Shown piece after piece: positions 1 through 6,857 of a stretch of 12,427 bases of DNA. The notes below the pieces were generated by a model. It was not told where the DNA came from. It did no database searches and worked only from the letters and a program-made list of their open reading frames with translations. Position 1 is the first letter of the stretch. Every line of letters starts with the position of its first letter. Position numbers and translations under genes: made by a program. The DNA is from Micrococcales bacterium UBA2037. GTDB taxonomy: Bacteria > Actinomycetota > Actinomycetes > Actinomycetales > Microbacteriaceae. Where the stretch lies: assembly GCA_002333405.1 (NCBI GenBank), contig DDBH01000013.1, positions 1 through 12,427 on the forward strand, read 5' to 3'.

Positions 1-118
1 CCGGTTTCACCGGCGACTCAATGACTGTCGAAGGAGCCTGCTCTGCGACGAGTTCCGGCTCAGCCTGGGTTGTGGACTCTTGTTTTGAGGTCCGGAGGCG
101 TTTTAGGAACTTAAACAT
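1..118 (-). CDS. ftsY: Signal recognition particle receptor FtsY, N-terminal fragment (probable)
   Basis: Only the first 39 codons lie in the window, starting at the ATG at 118-116; the rest runs off the left edge. The peptide begins MFKFLKRLR and continues with a Glu/Pro/Thr-rich stretch. A short basic, hydrophobic start followed by an acidic low-complexity linker is typical of the variable A domain of FtsY, which docks the receptor to the membrane before the NG GTPase domain. None of the GTPase motifs are in the window, so the name rests mainly on order: ftsY directly follows smc in actinobacteria. The ATG overlaps the smc stop by one base (TGATG), which suggests co-transcription and translational coupling. 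A GAGG-like Shine-Dalgarno sequence lies about 10 nt upstream, inside smc. Another membrane-anchored protein is possible. Confidence 0.68.
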   Translation of the reverse strand, partial: MFKFLKRLRTSKQESTTQAEPELVAEQAPSTVIESPVKP

Positions 119-3100
119 CAGCTGGCTGCCTCTAGCTTTTGACCAACCACCTGGGTAATGCCGTCTTGCCTCATGGAAACCCCATAGAGCGCATCGGCGA
201 TTTCCATGGTGCGCTTTTGGTGGGTCACGACTATCAACTGAGAGCTCTCACGAAGCGACTTAATAACTTCCAAGAGTCGTCCTAGGTTGGAGTCATCTAG
301 GGCTGCCTCAACTTCATCGAGCACATAGAACGGACTTGGACGAGCTTTGAAGATAGAAATCAATAGCGCGACCGCAGCCAATGAACGCTCACCACCTGAG
401 AGCAAAGACATTCTCTCGATTCGCTTACCGACCGGCTTCACTGAAACTTCAATGCCGGTCTCGAGCAGATTGTCAGAGTCGGTCAGGCTCAATGAGCCAG
501 TTCCGCCCGGGAACAGCACTGGGAAAATCTTCTCGAATTCTTTCTTGGTGTCCTCGAAGGCAGCGTCGAAGATGTGCTGCATTTTTCCGTCTAGGTCTCT
601 GATGATTCCAGCCAAGTCTGCCCTGGCGTCAGTAAGGTCCCCAAGCTGATCGGTTAGGTACTTGTGTCGCTCTTCAAGAGCCGAGAACTCTTCCAGTGCC
701 AGCGGGTTGAATGCGCCCAGCTGACTTAGCTTGGTTTCTGCTTGGCGCAGCGACCGCTGCAAATCTTCTCTGGTTTCGTTGATTTCGAGCTGTTCACCTA
801 GGAGTTCTTCGACCGTGAGTGACAGCTCGGCCTCGACTCGCTCAGTGAGGTTGGCGAGACTGATTTTTAGCTCGTGGTTTTGCAATTCGACCTCGTGCAC
901 TGAGGCAGTCAGGGTTGAGTAGCGCTGCTCCAGCTCAACTGCCTGAGACCTCAGCGTCGCTAAGCGCTCGGTGCGCTGACTCCGCTTGGCCTCGAGGTCC
1001 CTCAGGGTTACTCGAACCGATCCTGCAAGCGTCTCTGTCAACTTGATCACAGCTGGCAGCTTTTCAAGAGCGTCCTTAGCCGATTGAAGCTCAGCCTGCC
1101 TGGATTTCATGGCCTCCTTGGTGCGCTCCAGGCTGGCTTTTGCCTCCGCCCGCCTGCCTTTAAGAACCGCGACAGATTTGTCGGTGGCCAGCTTGCGCTC
1201 GGACAGGGTGCCGCTTTGAATGCGAACCTCGAGCTCCTGCTGACGCGCCCGATCTAGGCTCTCAGCTAGCTCCGAACGTCGTGTAGCTGAAACCTCTACC
1301 GTTTCGGGCTCCGGCATCGCACTGAGTTCTTGCGTCAGCCTCTCAAGCTCGGTTGCTGCTGCCAGCTCCTGAGCGTCGAGCGCCTCCCGCTCGACTTCGA
1401 ATCGAGCAATTTCGGCTTTAGCTGATTCAACCTGCGCAATCAGGCGACCAGCGCGCTCCGCGCTGGCGGCCAATAGTGCATCGTGCTGCTGCAGTTCGGC
1501 AAGGCTTGTTTTCACAACCTCGCTCACTGAGCCTGAGCTTGCTTCAGCGCTGGCCAACTTCTGGGTCAGCTTCTCAATCTCCCGGGCAAGCTTTTCAATC
1601 GCTTTCGCAGCAACATCTCGCTCAGCGCTGAGCTCAAGTTTTGACGGCTGCTTTTGACCACCACCAAGGATCGAATACTCCGAGAGCAAATCCCCGTCAG
1701 TTGTAATCACTGTGATCTTTGGGTTCTTTGCCAGCGCTGCCTCGGCCTCATCCAGACTCTTTGCCACATGGAAGTTTGCAAGCAGCGCCAGCACTGAAGC
1801 TGGTGCCTGCACCAGGGTGCTGGCGTTTGGAAGCCCGGCGACACTGGCTGCTTCGCCCTTGCTGGCTGCGCCACCTGTTACCAGGAACTCAGCTCGGCCC
1901 ATTTCCTTGGTCTTTAGAAACCTAATTCCCTGAATTGCCTGAGCCCTAGTCTCAACTGCAACCGCATCTGAAAGTGCACCAAGAGCCACTGAAATTGCTC
2001 TTTCATATCCCGTTTCAATGCTGATGCTCTTGGCAAGCAGTCCCTTGATGCCGGCAAGCTTTGCCTTGATGATCTCGTCCCCACCATCGGCTTGCTCAAG
2101 AGTCAAACCAAGCGCTACATGCCGCGCTGCCAGCGAATCTCGCTCGCGCTCTGCATCGTGGAGCTCCTGCCTGGCCTGGTCAACCAACTTGCGAGCCGAA
2201 GCTTCGGCTTGCTGCGACTTTTCATATTTCTGCCGCAGTCCATCGTCTGAGGTTGAAAGGTTGCCCTGGGTCATTGCCTGCTGCTGCGACTCAATTTCAG
2301 AAATGCGGGCTTGAGCCTCAGTAATGCTGCCGGCAAGCTTCTCGCGCTGCTGACCCATGGACTCGATGCGTGATTGCTGAAGGTTGATCTCCCCCTGCAA
2401 TTGATTACGACTGTTGGTTTTTGCCTCGAGCTCCGCCCGCTGACGGATCACGTTTGCGTCAAAGCTGTTTAGTTCTTCTGATGCTTGCTGCCGTTGTGCT
2501 TCTAGCTGGCCCAGGTTTTCGATACTCAGGCGAATTTGCTGATCAATCTCGGTCGCCTCAGCCTCAACCAGCAACAGCTCAGCGGTCAGCTGGCTGATCT
2601 CTTCATCCGATTGCTCGGACTTGGCATCCTGCAGCAAGCTAATTCGCTGCGAGGCTAGATTTTGGAGGTTTCGAAGTCGCTGCTCGGCTGCCTCAAATGC
2701 AAAGAGCGTGTTCCGAGCCTGGTCAAATTCCTGCGAGCTGAGCTCGGACTCAATTTCCTGAATTCCGGTTCTGGTTGCACCTAGCTGCTGAAGGGCATAG
2801 GAAGCCTCTGCTTTGCGCTCATTTTCAGACTTTGAGGCGTTCTCTAACTGGACTTGAAGTTCGGTTATTTGAAGAGTGAGCAGCTTGGACTTTGTCTCTC
2901 TAGCGAGCGCCGCAATTTCTTGAGCACTTCTCGCTACCTCTGCCTGACGTCCAAGCGGTTTTAGATTGCGTCTAATTTCGGCAATCAGATCCTGAAGTCT
3001 GGTCAGGTTCGACTTCATCGCCTCTAGCTTGCGCTCGGTCTTTTCCTTGCGCCTGCGATATTTCAAGATGCCGGCTGCTTCTTCGATAAATGCTCTACGT

Positions 3101-3567
3101 TCGACTGGCGTTGCCTTCAGAACAGTGTCTAGCTGACCCTGTCCAACAATCACGTGCATTTCTCTGCCAAGCCCGGTGTCACTTAGAAGTTCTTGAACGT
3201 CCAATAGCCTGCAGGGCTCTTGGTTTATTGAGTACTCGGAGGCACCGTTGCGAAACAGCACTCGAGAGATGGTTACCTCTGAGTACTCAATCGGCAGTGC
3301 GCCATCGCTGTTGTCAATGGTGAGAGAAACCTCGGCTCGACCAAGAGGAGCTTTGGTTGAGGTGCCCGCAAAGATGACGTCTTCCATCTTGCCGCCACGC
3401 AAGGTTTTAGCGCCCTGCTCTCCCATGACCCAGGCAAGCGCGTCAACTACGTTTGATTTGCCGGATCCGTTTGGCCCAACCACGCAGGTAATTCCAGGCT
3501 CAAGCACGATGGTGGTCGCCTGGGCAAAAGATTTAAAGCCCTTCAGGGTGATGCTTTTTAGATGCAA
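118..3567 (-). CDS. smc: Chromosome segregation protein SMC (condensin ATPase)
   Basis: SMC is the ATP-driven core of bacterial condensin. It works with ScpA and ScpB, not seen here, to organise and separate replicated chromosomes. From the chosen start the protein has 1149 residues, close to the usual 1150-1190. Visible parts, in order: the N-terminal head with KGFKSFA and Walker A GPNGSGKS (about residues 32-39); a long Gln/Glu/Ala-rich coiled coil; a globular hinge (about 490-650); the returning coiled coil; then the C-terminal head with signature LSGGERS (about 1056) and Walker B YVLDEVEAALDD (about 1082). I chose the TTG at 3567 because it gives the family-standard start MHLKSITLKGFKSFA and has GAGAGGGG 8 nt upstream. 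In-frame GTG at 3576 and TTG at 3585 would add 3 or 6 residues. Its stop overlaps the ftsY start, so the two probably form one transcript. Confidence 0.96.
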   Translation of the reverse strand: MHLKSITLKGFKSFAQATTIVLEPGITCVVGPNGSGKSNVVDALAWVMGEQGAKTLRGGKMEDVIFAGTSTKAPLGRAEVSLTIDNSDGALPIEYSEVTISRVLFRNGASEYSINQEPCRLLDVQELLSDTGLGREMHVIVGQGQLDTVLKATPVERRAFIEEAAGILKYRRRKEKTERKLEAMKSNLTRLQDLIAEIRRNLKPLGRQAEVARSAQEIAALARETKSKLLTLQITELQVQLENASKSENERKAEASYALQQLGATRTGIQEIESELSSQEFDQARNTLFAFEAAEQRLRNLQNLASQRISLLQDAKSEQSDEEISQLTAELLLVEAEATEIDQQIRLSIENLGQLEAQRQQASEELNSFDANVIRQRAELEAKTNSRNQLQGEINLQQSRIESMGQQREKLAGSITEAQARISEIESQQQAMTQGNLSTSDDGLRQKYEKSQQAEASARKLVDQARQELHDAERERDSLAARHVALGLTLEQADGGDEIIKAKLAGIKGLLAKSISIETGYERAISVALGALSDAVAVETRAQAIQGIRFLKTKEMGRAEFLVTGGAASKGEAASVAGLPNASTLVQAPASVLALLANFHVAKSLDEAEAALAKNPKITVITTDGDLLSEYSILGGGQKQPSKLELSAERDVAAKAIEKLAREIEKLTQKLASAEASSGSVSEVVKTSLAELQQHDALLAASAERAGRLIAQVESAKAEIARFEVEREALDAQELAAATELERLTQELSAMPEPETVEVSATRRSELAESLDRARQQELEVRIQSGTLSERKLATDKSVAVLKGRRAEAKASLERTKEAMKSRQAELQSAKDALEKLPAVIKLTETLAGSVRVTLRDLEAKRSQRTERLATLRSQAVELEQRYSTLTASVHEVELQNHELKISLANLTERVEAELSLTVEELLGEQLEINETREDLQRSLRQAETKLSQLGAFNPLALEEFSALEERHKYLTDQLGDLTDARADLAGIIRDLDGKMQHIFDAAFEDTKKEFEKIFPVLFPGGTGSLSLTDSDNLLETGIEVSVKPVGKRIERMSLLSGGERSLAAVALLISIFKARPSPFYVLDEVEAALDDSNLGRLLEVIKSLRESSQLIVVTHQKRTMEIADALYGVSMRQDGITQVVGQKLEAAS

Positions 3568-3590
3568 GCCTTCCACCCCTCTCAAGTATT

Positions 3591-3621
3591 CATAAAGCCT
3601 AGCCGAGCATGAAGCCTAGCC
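3591..3621. repeat. Two-copy direct repeat in the smc upstream region
   Basis: The plus strand carries CATAAAGCCTAGCC (3591-3604) and CATGAAGCCTAGCC (3608-3621). They are 14 nt copies differing at one base, with a 17 bp period. Each copy contains TAGGCT on the minus strand, so the repeat either duplicates a -10 box or is a two-site operator next to the smc promoter. It lies in the spacer between smc and the plus-strand membrane-protein gene and could affect either one. Confidence 0.6.
3596..3601 (-). promoter_or_regulatory. Putative -10 box of smc (TAGGCT)
   Basis: On the minus strand TAGGCT fits the actinobacterial TANNNT -10 pattern. Initiation about 7 nt downstream would leave a leader of roughly 20 nt containing the GAGAGGGG Shine-Dalgarno sequence and ending at the TTG at 3567. 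An identical hexamer lies 17 bp further upstream (3613-3618). No convincing -35 box is seen. This is inferred from pattern only. Confidence 0.4.
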
Positions 3622-3687
3622 CTTTTAGTTTCGCCATAAACAAAGCTTTTTGACCACGCCAGACCCGATGCACAATGCCATAGGTTC

Positions 3688-3693
3688 TAAGCT
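3688..3693 (+). promoter_or_regulatory. Putative -10 box for a leaderless mRNA of the membrane-protein gene (TAAGCT)
   Basis: TAAGCT is followed by exactly 7 nt and then the ATG at 3701. This is the spacing expected if transcription starts at the first base of the start codon, as in leaderless actinobacterial genes. The same arrangement occurs before rsmD. No Shine-Dalgarno sequence precedes this ATG, which agrees with a leaderless start. Pattern-based inference. Confidence 0.38.
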
Positions 3694-3700
3694 TCTAGAG

Positions 3701-4075
3701 ATGCAAGCCAAGGGATCGAAGTTGACGAGGAGCCTGAGCGTTCTGCTGCTCGCGCCTCTGACTGCGGTCTTTGGAACCATCGTTCATCAGAGCAGCCAGT
3801 TCGGCATCCCACTGGGCCTAGCGATCAGTCTGACGGTCGTGCTGCTGGTTTCAATTCAAATAAGGCGGCGCAGTGGCTTTAGGTCTCCAGGTGTGGTCTT
3901 TGCGGCAGTGTTGGGAATCTGCATCTGGCTCTTTAGTCAGGATTTGACCGGCGACAAAATGATCCCAGCCACCACACTCGGGTATGCGTGGTCATATGGA
4001 TCCATAGCTACTGCGGTGTTGGTGGCAATCTGGCCAAGACTCACACGCAGTCAGTGGAAAAAAGCGGTCAACTAA
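3701..4075 (+). CDS. Small four-helix integral membrane protein, unknown function (possibly DUF6113-like)
   Basis: I do not recognise a function. From the ATG at 3701 the protein has 124 residues. Four hydrophobic segments lie at about residues 13-28, 35-53, 64-79 and 94-111. Basic residues in the N-terminus, the RRRSGFR loop and the C-terminal tail predict both ends in the cytoplasm. No catalytic motif or cysteine pair is visible. The layout, the GTIVHQ motif after helix 1 and the LGYAWSYG motif in helix 4 recall from memory the actinobacterial DUF6113 family; this is tentative. Alternative in-frame starts are ATG 3668 (135 residues) and TTG 3650 (141 residues). I prefer 3701 because of the TAAGCT box 7 nt upstream and because the extra residues are not membrane-like and use rare-looking codons such as ATA and CTA. 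The TAA interlocks with the mutM stop over 4 bp. Confidence 0.72.
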   Translation: MQAKGSKLTRSLSVLLLAPLTAVFGTIVHQSSQFGIPLGLAISLTVVLLVSIQIRRRSGFRSPGVVFAAVLGICIWLFSQDLTGDKMIPATTLGYAWSYGSIATAVLVAIWPRLTRSQWKKAVN

Positions 4076-4974
4076 CGCTTTAGCTTTTGGCAGTTAGGGC
4101 AGAAGTGGCTACCGCGATTAGCCCAGGCTTCGCGCTTGATTTCAACTCCGCACCTTTGACACGGCTTTCCCTGCTGCCCATAAGCGTTCAGTTCCTGCTC
4201 GAAATAACCGGCCTTGCCATTGACGTTTTTGTATTGCTCATCGAAGGAGGTGCCGCCCTGTATTACCGACTTCTGAAGCACGTCTTTGGCAATCGCAACT
4301 AACTCCAAGAGCTTTGGTCCACTAATGGATCCAGCCGGCTGGTCGTAATGGATTTTGGCTCGCCACAAAGACTCATCGGCGTATATGTTGCCTATTCCGC
4401 TCAGCAAATTCTGGTCAAGCAGGATCTTCTTAATCCCTGCTGAGCGCTGTTTGATTTTTGCCACGACGGCTTTATCGTCAAACAGCGGGTCGAGAAGGTC
4501 TCTGGATATGTGAGCAACTGGCGCCGGAATGCTGGCGTCTACGGCAGCCTCTGGGCTAAACCCGCCGGGCCCGCCATCTGAAGTTGGAACCAAATCCTCG
4601 ATTGCCAGCGAACCAAAAATCCGCTGATCAACAAACCGCAGTTCCAGCTGATCGCCCTGGGAAGTTTTGGTGTGGATCACAATCCGGGTCTGCTTATCTT
4701 CCGGGTGGCCTGATGAACGCAACAGCATTTGCCCACTCATGCCGAGGTGCCCCACCAACGCCCTGGAGTCTGAAAGTGGCAGCCAGAGAAACTTGCCGCG
4801 CCGCACTACAGCTTGGAGCTGTTGACCTACAAGTTCATCGACGAAGTGCTTCGGGCCAAGCAGGTGCCGCTTTAGCGAACGCTGGTCATTGATTGAGACC
4901 TCGTGGACTAAAGCACCTATGAGTCTTGTGGCCAAACCGGCTCGCACCGTTTCAACCTCAGGTAATTCCGGCAT
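4072..4974 (-). CDS. mutM: Formamidopyrimidine-DNA glycosylase (Fpg/MutM)
   Basis: This bifunctional base-excision repair enzyme removes 8-oxoguanine and formamidopyrimidines and cuts the abasic strand. The 300-residue protein has the expected parts. The mature N-terminus PELPEVETVR carries the nucleophile Pro2 and catalytic Glu3; Lys61 lies in RRGKFLW; HLGMSGQM follows (about 76-83). The helix-two-turn-helix region contains LLSGIGNIYADESLW and a GGTSFD-NVNGKAGYF stretch. A complete zinc finger closes the protein (Cys272, 275, 292, 295 spaced C-x2-C-x16-C-x2-C). A Gly/Pro/Ala-rich insert (about 130-155) precedes the HISRDLLDPLF segment; such inserts are known in actinobacterial homologues. 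It is the last gene of the recG-to-mutM cluster, and its ATG directly abuts the rnc TAG. Its own TAG interlocks with the stop of the convergent membrane-protein gene. Confidence 0.97.
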   Translation of the reverse strand: MPELPEVETVRAGLATRLIGALVHEVSINDQRSLKRHLLGPKHFVDELVGQQLQAVVRRGKFLWLPLSDSRALVGHLGMSGQMLLRSSGHPEDKQTRIVIHTKTSQGDQLELRFVDQRIFGSLAIEDLVPTSDGGPGGFSPEAAVDASIPAPVAHISRDLLDPLFDDKAVVAKIKQRSAGIKKILLDQNLLSGIGNIYADESLWRAKIHYDQPAGSISGPKLLELVAIAKDVLQKSVIQGGTSFDEQYKNVNGKAGYFEQELNAYGQQGKPCQRCGVEIKREAWANRGSHFCPNCQKLKR

Positions 4975-5649
4975 CTATTTTTTCCGAAGCGATCTAAGAG
5001 CCGCTATTGCGGCTTCGGTCTCGGCGCTGCGCTTGGTTCTGCCGCTGCCCTGCCCAAGCAGCTGTTCACCTGAGAAACAGTTGGCCATGTAAATTCGCTC
5101 GTGCTCCGGGCCTGTTGCAGAAATTTGATAAGAAATTGGCGGGCGATTCATTTTTTGCAGCTTTTCACCCAGCGTGGTTTTTGGATCACTGGCTTCTCTA
5201 ACCGCGTCCGGATCATCCAGCATTGGGATTATGAATTTGTGAACAATCTCGAATGCAGCTTCCAGTCCTTGAGAAAGGTAGGCGGCTCCCAAAACAGCTT
5301 CGAACGCGTCGGCCAGAACATTGACCTTGGTCCTGCCTTCGGTTTGCTCCTCGCCTTTGCCAAGCCGCAGATAGTTCCCTAGCTCAATCTGATTTGCGGC
5401 GGCAGCCAGCGCATTGGCAGATACAACTGCATTTTTTAGCTTTGTCAGCTCCCCTTCATTTAGCTCCGGGTGAGCCGAGTAGACGAACGAGGCAACAAGA
5501 AAGCCTAAAACGGAGTCGCCCAAGAATTCCAGGCGTTCATTATCGTCAAGCCCATTTTCATAGGCGAATGAAGAGTGTGTGAGAGCGAGTTCTAATAACT
5601 CGGTATCAATCTCGATGCCGAGCGTTTGTGACAGCTCGTCAAGATTCAT
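4975..5649 (-). CDS. rnc: Ribonuclease III
   Basis: RNase III cuts double-stranded RNA and processes the rRNA precursor and selected mRNAs in the cytoplasm. The 224-residue length is normal. The endonuclease domain carries the signature NERLEFLGDSVLG, with metal ligands Glu38, Glu41 and Asp45, then Asp114 and Glu117 in LADAFEAVLGA. These fall at the same residue numbers as in the E. coli enzyme. A double-stranded RNA-binding domain follows (about 155-222), ending with a GSGRTKRSAETEAA helix start and the helix itself. The ATG at 5649 lies 4 nt after the rpmF stop with only a weak Shine-Dalgarno sequence, so translation is probably coupled to rpmF. The rpmF-rnc-mutM order is common in actinobacteria. 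Confidence 0.97.
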   Translation of the reverse strand: MNLDELSQTLGIEIDTELLELALTHSSFAYENGLDDNERLEFLGDSVLGFLVASFVYSAHPELNEGELTKLKNAVVSANALAAAANQIELGNYLRLGKGEEQTEGRTKVNVLADAFEAVLGAAYLSQGLEAAFEIVHKFIIPMLDDPDAVREASDPKTTLGEKLQKMNRPPISYQISATGPEHERIYMANCFSGEQLLGQGSGRTKRSAETEAAIAALRSLRKK

Positions 5650-5653
5650 CTAC

Positions 5654-5857
5654 TTAGGCGTCTGCTACCTTGCGGCCCTTGTATTCCATGTAAAGCTCGG
5701 TGCCGACAGAGTCGGTTACGACCTTGGCACGGTGAGGCAAGCTGTAAGTGGTCTCGCCATTCTCAACGGTCTTCACCAAGGTGATAGGTGCTGCCTTCCA
5801 CTGTGAACGACGTGAACGTGTGTTTGATCGAGAGGTGCGACGCTTTGGTACTGGCAT
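5654..5857 (-). CDS. rpmF: 50S ribosomal protein L32, zinc-free form
   Basis: L32 is a small basic protein of the large ribosomal subunit. The 67-residue sequence opens with the family hallmark MPVPKRRTSRSNTRSRRSQWKA. The second half, ending LYMEYKGRKVADA, matches my recollection of the form found in Microbacteriaceae. There is no cysteine at all, so the zinc ribbon of many L32 proteins is absent. An AAGGAAG Shine-Dalgarno sequence lies about 6 nt upstream of the ATG, inside the last codons of yceD, and the two genes are 2 bp apart. The yceD-rpmF pair is widely conserved in bacteria, which supports both calls. Confidence 0.96.
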   Translation of the reverse strand: MPVPKRRTSRSNTRSRRSQWKAAPITLVKTVENGETTYSLPHRAKVVTDSVGTELYMEYKGRKVADA

Positions 5858-5859
5858 CT

Positions 5860-6366
5860 TTAGTCTTCCTTACTAGCTAAACCTTGTAATGCACTGAAGC
5901 GCGGATCAACCGGCTTTTCGTGACTGTGCTCTGTGTTCTCATCCAACCTAATCCCACACTCCGAACACAAACCAAGGCAATCCTTGGAGCAAACGGGTTG
6001 GAAGGGCAGATTCAAGACTACAGAATCAATGAGGACTTGTTCAAGATCAACATGTTCGTTAATCACTTCCAGATCTTCATCCGACTGAGAAGAATAGGCG
6101 AAAAGTTCCTGAAAATCTACCTCAACCTCAAGACTCATTGAATCTAGGCACCTGGAACATTGTGTTTCCGCGGTTGCAAACACCTCTCCGGTAACCAGCA
6201 CACCCTCGTGAACCGACTCCAAGCGAAGGCTAATTTCGGTGGTCGCGCCAGCAGGCACAGCAACCACCTCGGTCCCAATCGCTTCGTCCAAGACGTGGTC
6301 AAATTCGACCTCTCGCATTTGACCTGGACGGTTCATTAGGTCGTGGACAGAAACTAATAAGCTCAT
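5860..6366 (-). CDS. yceD: YceD/DUF177 family protein (23S rRNA accumulation protein)
   Basis: This 168-residue protein belongs to the DUF177 family, found next to rpmF across bacteria. In E. coli and plants its relatives are linked to 23S rRNA accumulation; the molecular action is unclear. The evidence is the position directly upstream of rpmF plus the paired cysteine motifs: Cys70-x2-Cys73 in the TQCSRCL element, and Cys126, 130, 134, 137 in the VCSKDCLGLCSECG element. Four to six of these could bind a metal. The linker between them is acidic (about 93-110). The ATG at 6366 overlaps the coaD stop by 4 bp (ATGA), with an AGAGGA Shine-Dalgarno sequence inside coaD. Confidence 0.9.
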   Translation of the reverse strand: MSLLVSVHDLMNRPGQMREVEFDHVLDEAIGTEVVAVPAGATTEISLRLESVHEGVLVTGEVFATAETQCSRCLDSMSLEVEVDFQELFAYSSQSDEDLEVINEHVDLEQVLIDSVVLNLPFQPVCSKDCLGLCSECGIRLDENTEHSHEKPVDPRFSALQGLASKED

Positions 6367-6848
6367 CGTTTTTCCTCTTGCATCATTTTCAAAACACTTT
6401 CGGGGACGTAGCCAGAAACATCTCCCCCGAGTTCAAATACCTGTCGCACCAGCGATGACGACACGAAACCATGCTGGATTGCCGCTGGCATAAACACGGT
6501 TTCAATGCCGCCAAGGTCTCGGTTGACCTCAGCCATTGGCAACTCGTAGTCGATATCTGCCGAGTTTCTGAATCCCTTGATGATTGCGGTGGCGCCGAGC
6601 TTAGTTGCGGCATCAACCAGCAGGCCATGGTCCACCGCTACGACCTCGACGTTCGCCAAGCCAGCTTCTTGGACAGCAGTCATGGCCGCCTGCAGCCGCT
6701 TATCTTGATTGAAAAATGGTTTTTTTGATGGATTGTGAACTACCGCCAAAATAACGCGGTCAAACAGCGAAGAACCGCGTCCAAGCACCGAAAGGTGCCC
6801 GAGGGTCAACGGATCGAAGGATCCGGGATAAATAGCGATTTTGCTCAC
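6363..6848 (-). CDS. coaD: Phosphopantetheine adenylyltransferase (CoaD)
   Basis: CoaD makes dephospho-CoA from ATP and 4'-phosphopantetheine, the penultimate step of coenzyme A synthesis. The 161-residue length is standard. The nucleotidyltransferase fold is shown by the start IAIYPGSFDPLTLGH, with catalytic His18 in the TLGH motif, Lys42 in the NPSKKPFF loop, Arg94 in the KGFRNSADIDYE segment, and the late nucleotide-binding motif VSSSLVRQ (about 129-136). The start is GTG at 6848, 9 bp after the recG stop. No strong Shine-Dalgarno sequence is visible, so expression may depend on re-initiation after recG. In several actinobacteria rsmD lies just upstream of coaD; here that slot is empty and rsmD lies beyond recG in the opposite orientation. 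Confidence 0.97.
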   Translation of the reverse strand: MSKIAIYPGSFDPLTLGHLSVLGRGSSLFDRVILAVVHNPSKKPFFNQDKRLQAAMTAVQEAGLANVEVVAVDHGLLVDAATKLGATAIIKGFRNSADIDYELPMAEVNRDLGGIETVFMPAAIQHGFVSSSLVRQVFELGGDVSGYVPESVLKMMQEEKR

Positions 6849-6857
6849 ACCACTAGG

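Noticed and set aside
347..649. 100-codon plus-strand frame opposite the smc C-terminal head
   Set aside because: It is a complement of strongly conserved SMC head motifs. Similar shadow frames occur along all of smc.
118..3567. Repeated Gln/Glu/Ala-rich stretches in smc as a possible tandem repeat
   Set aside because: They are the expected heptad composition of the SMC coiled-coil arms; no exact long repeat is seen.
4243..4250. AAGGAGGT, a perfect Shine-Dalgarno sequence on the plus strand
   Set aside because: It is the complement of the codons for the conserved GTSFD motif of mutM, and no gene follows it.
5654..5857. Cysteine-free L32 as a possible zinc-independent replacement paralogue
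   Set aside because: This form matches what I recall as usual for Microbacteriaceae, so it is not unusual in this lineage, although the lack of a zinc ribbon is real.
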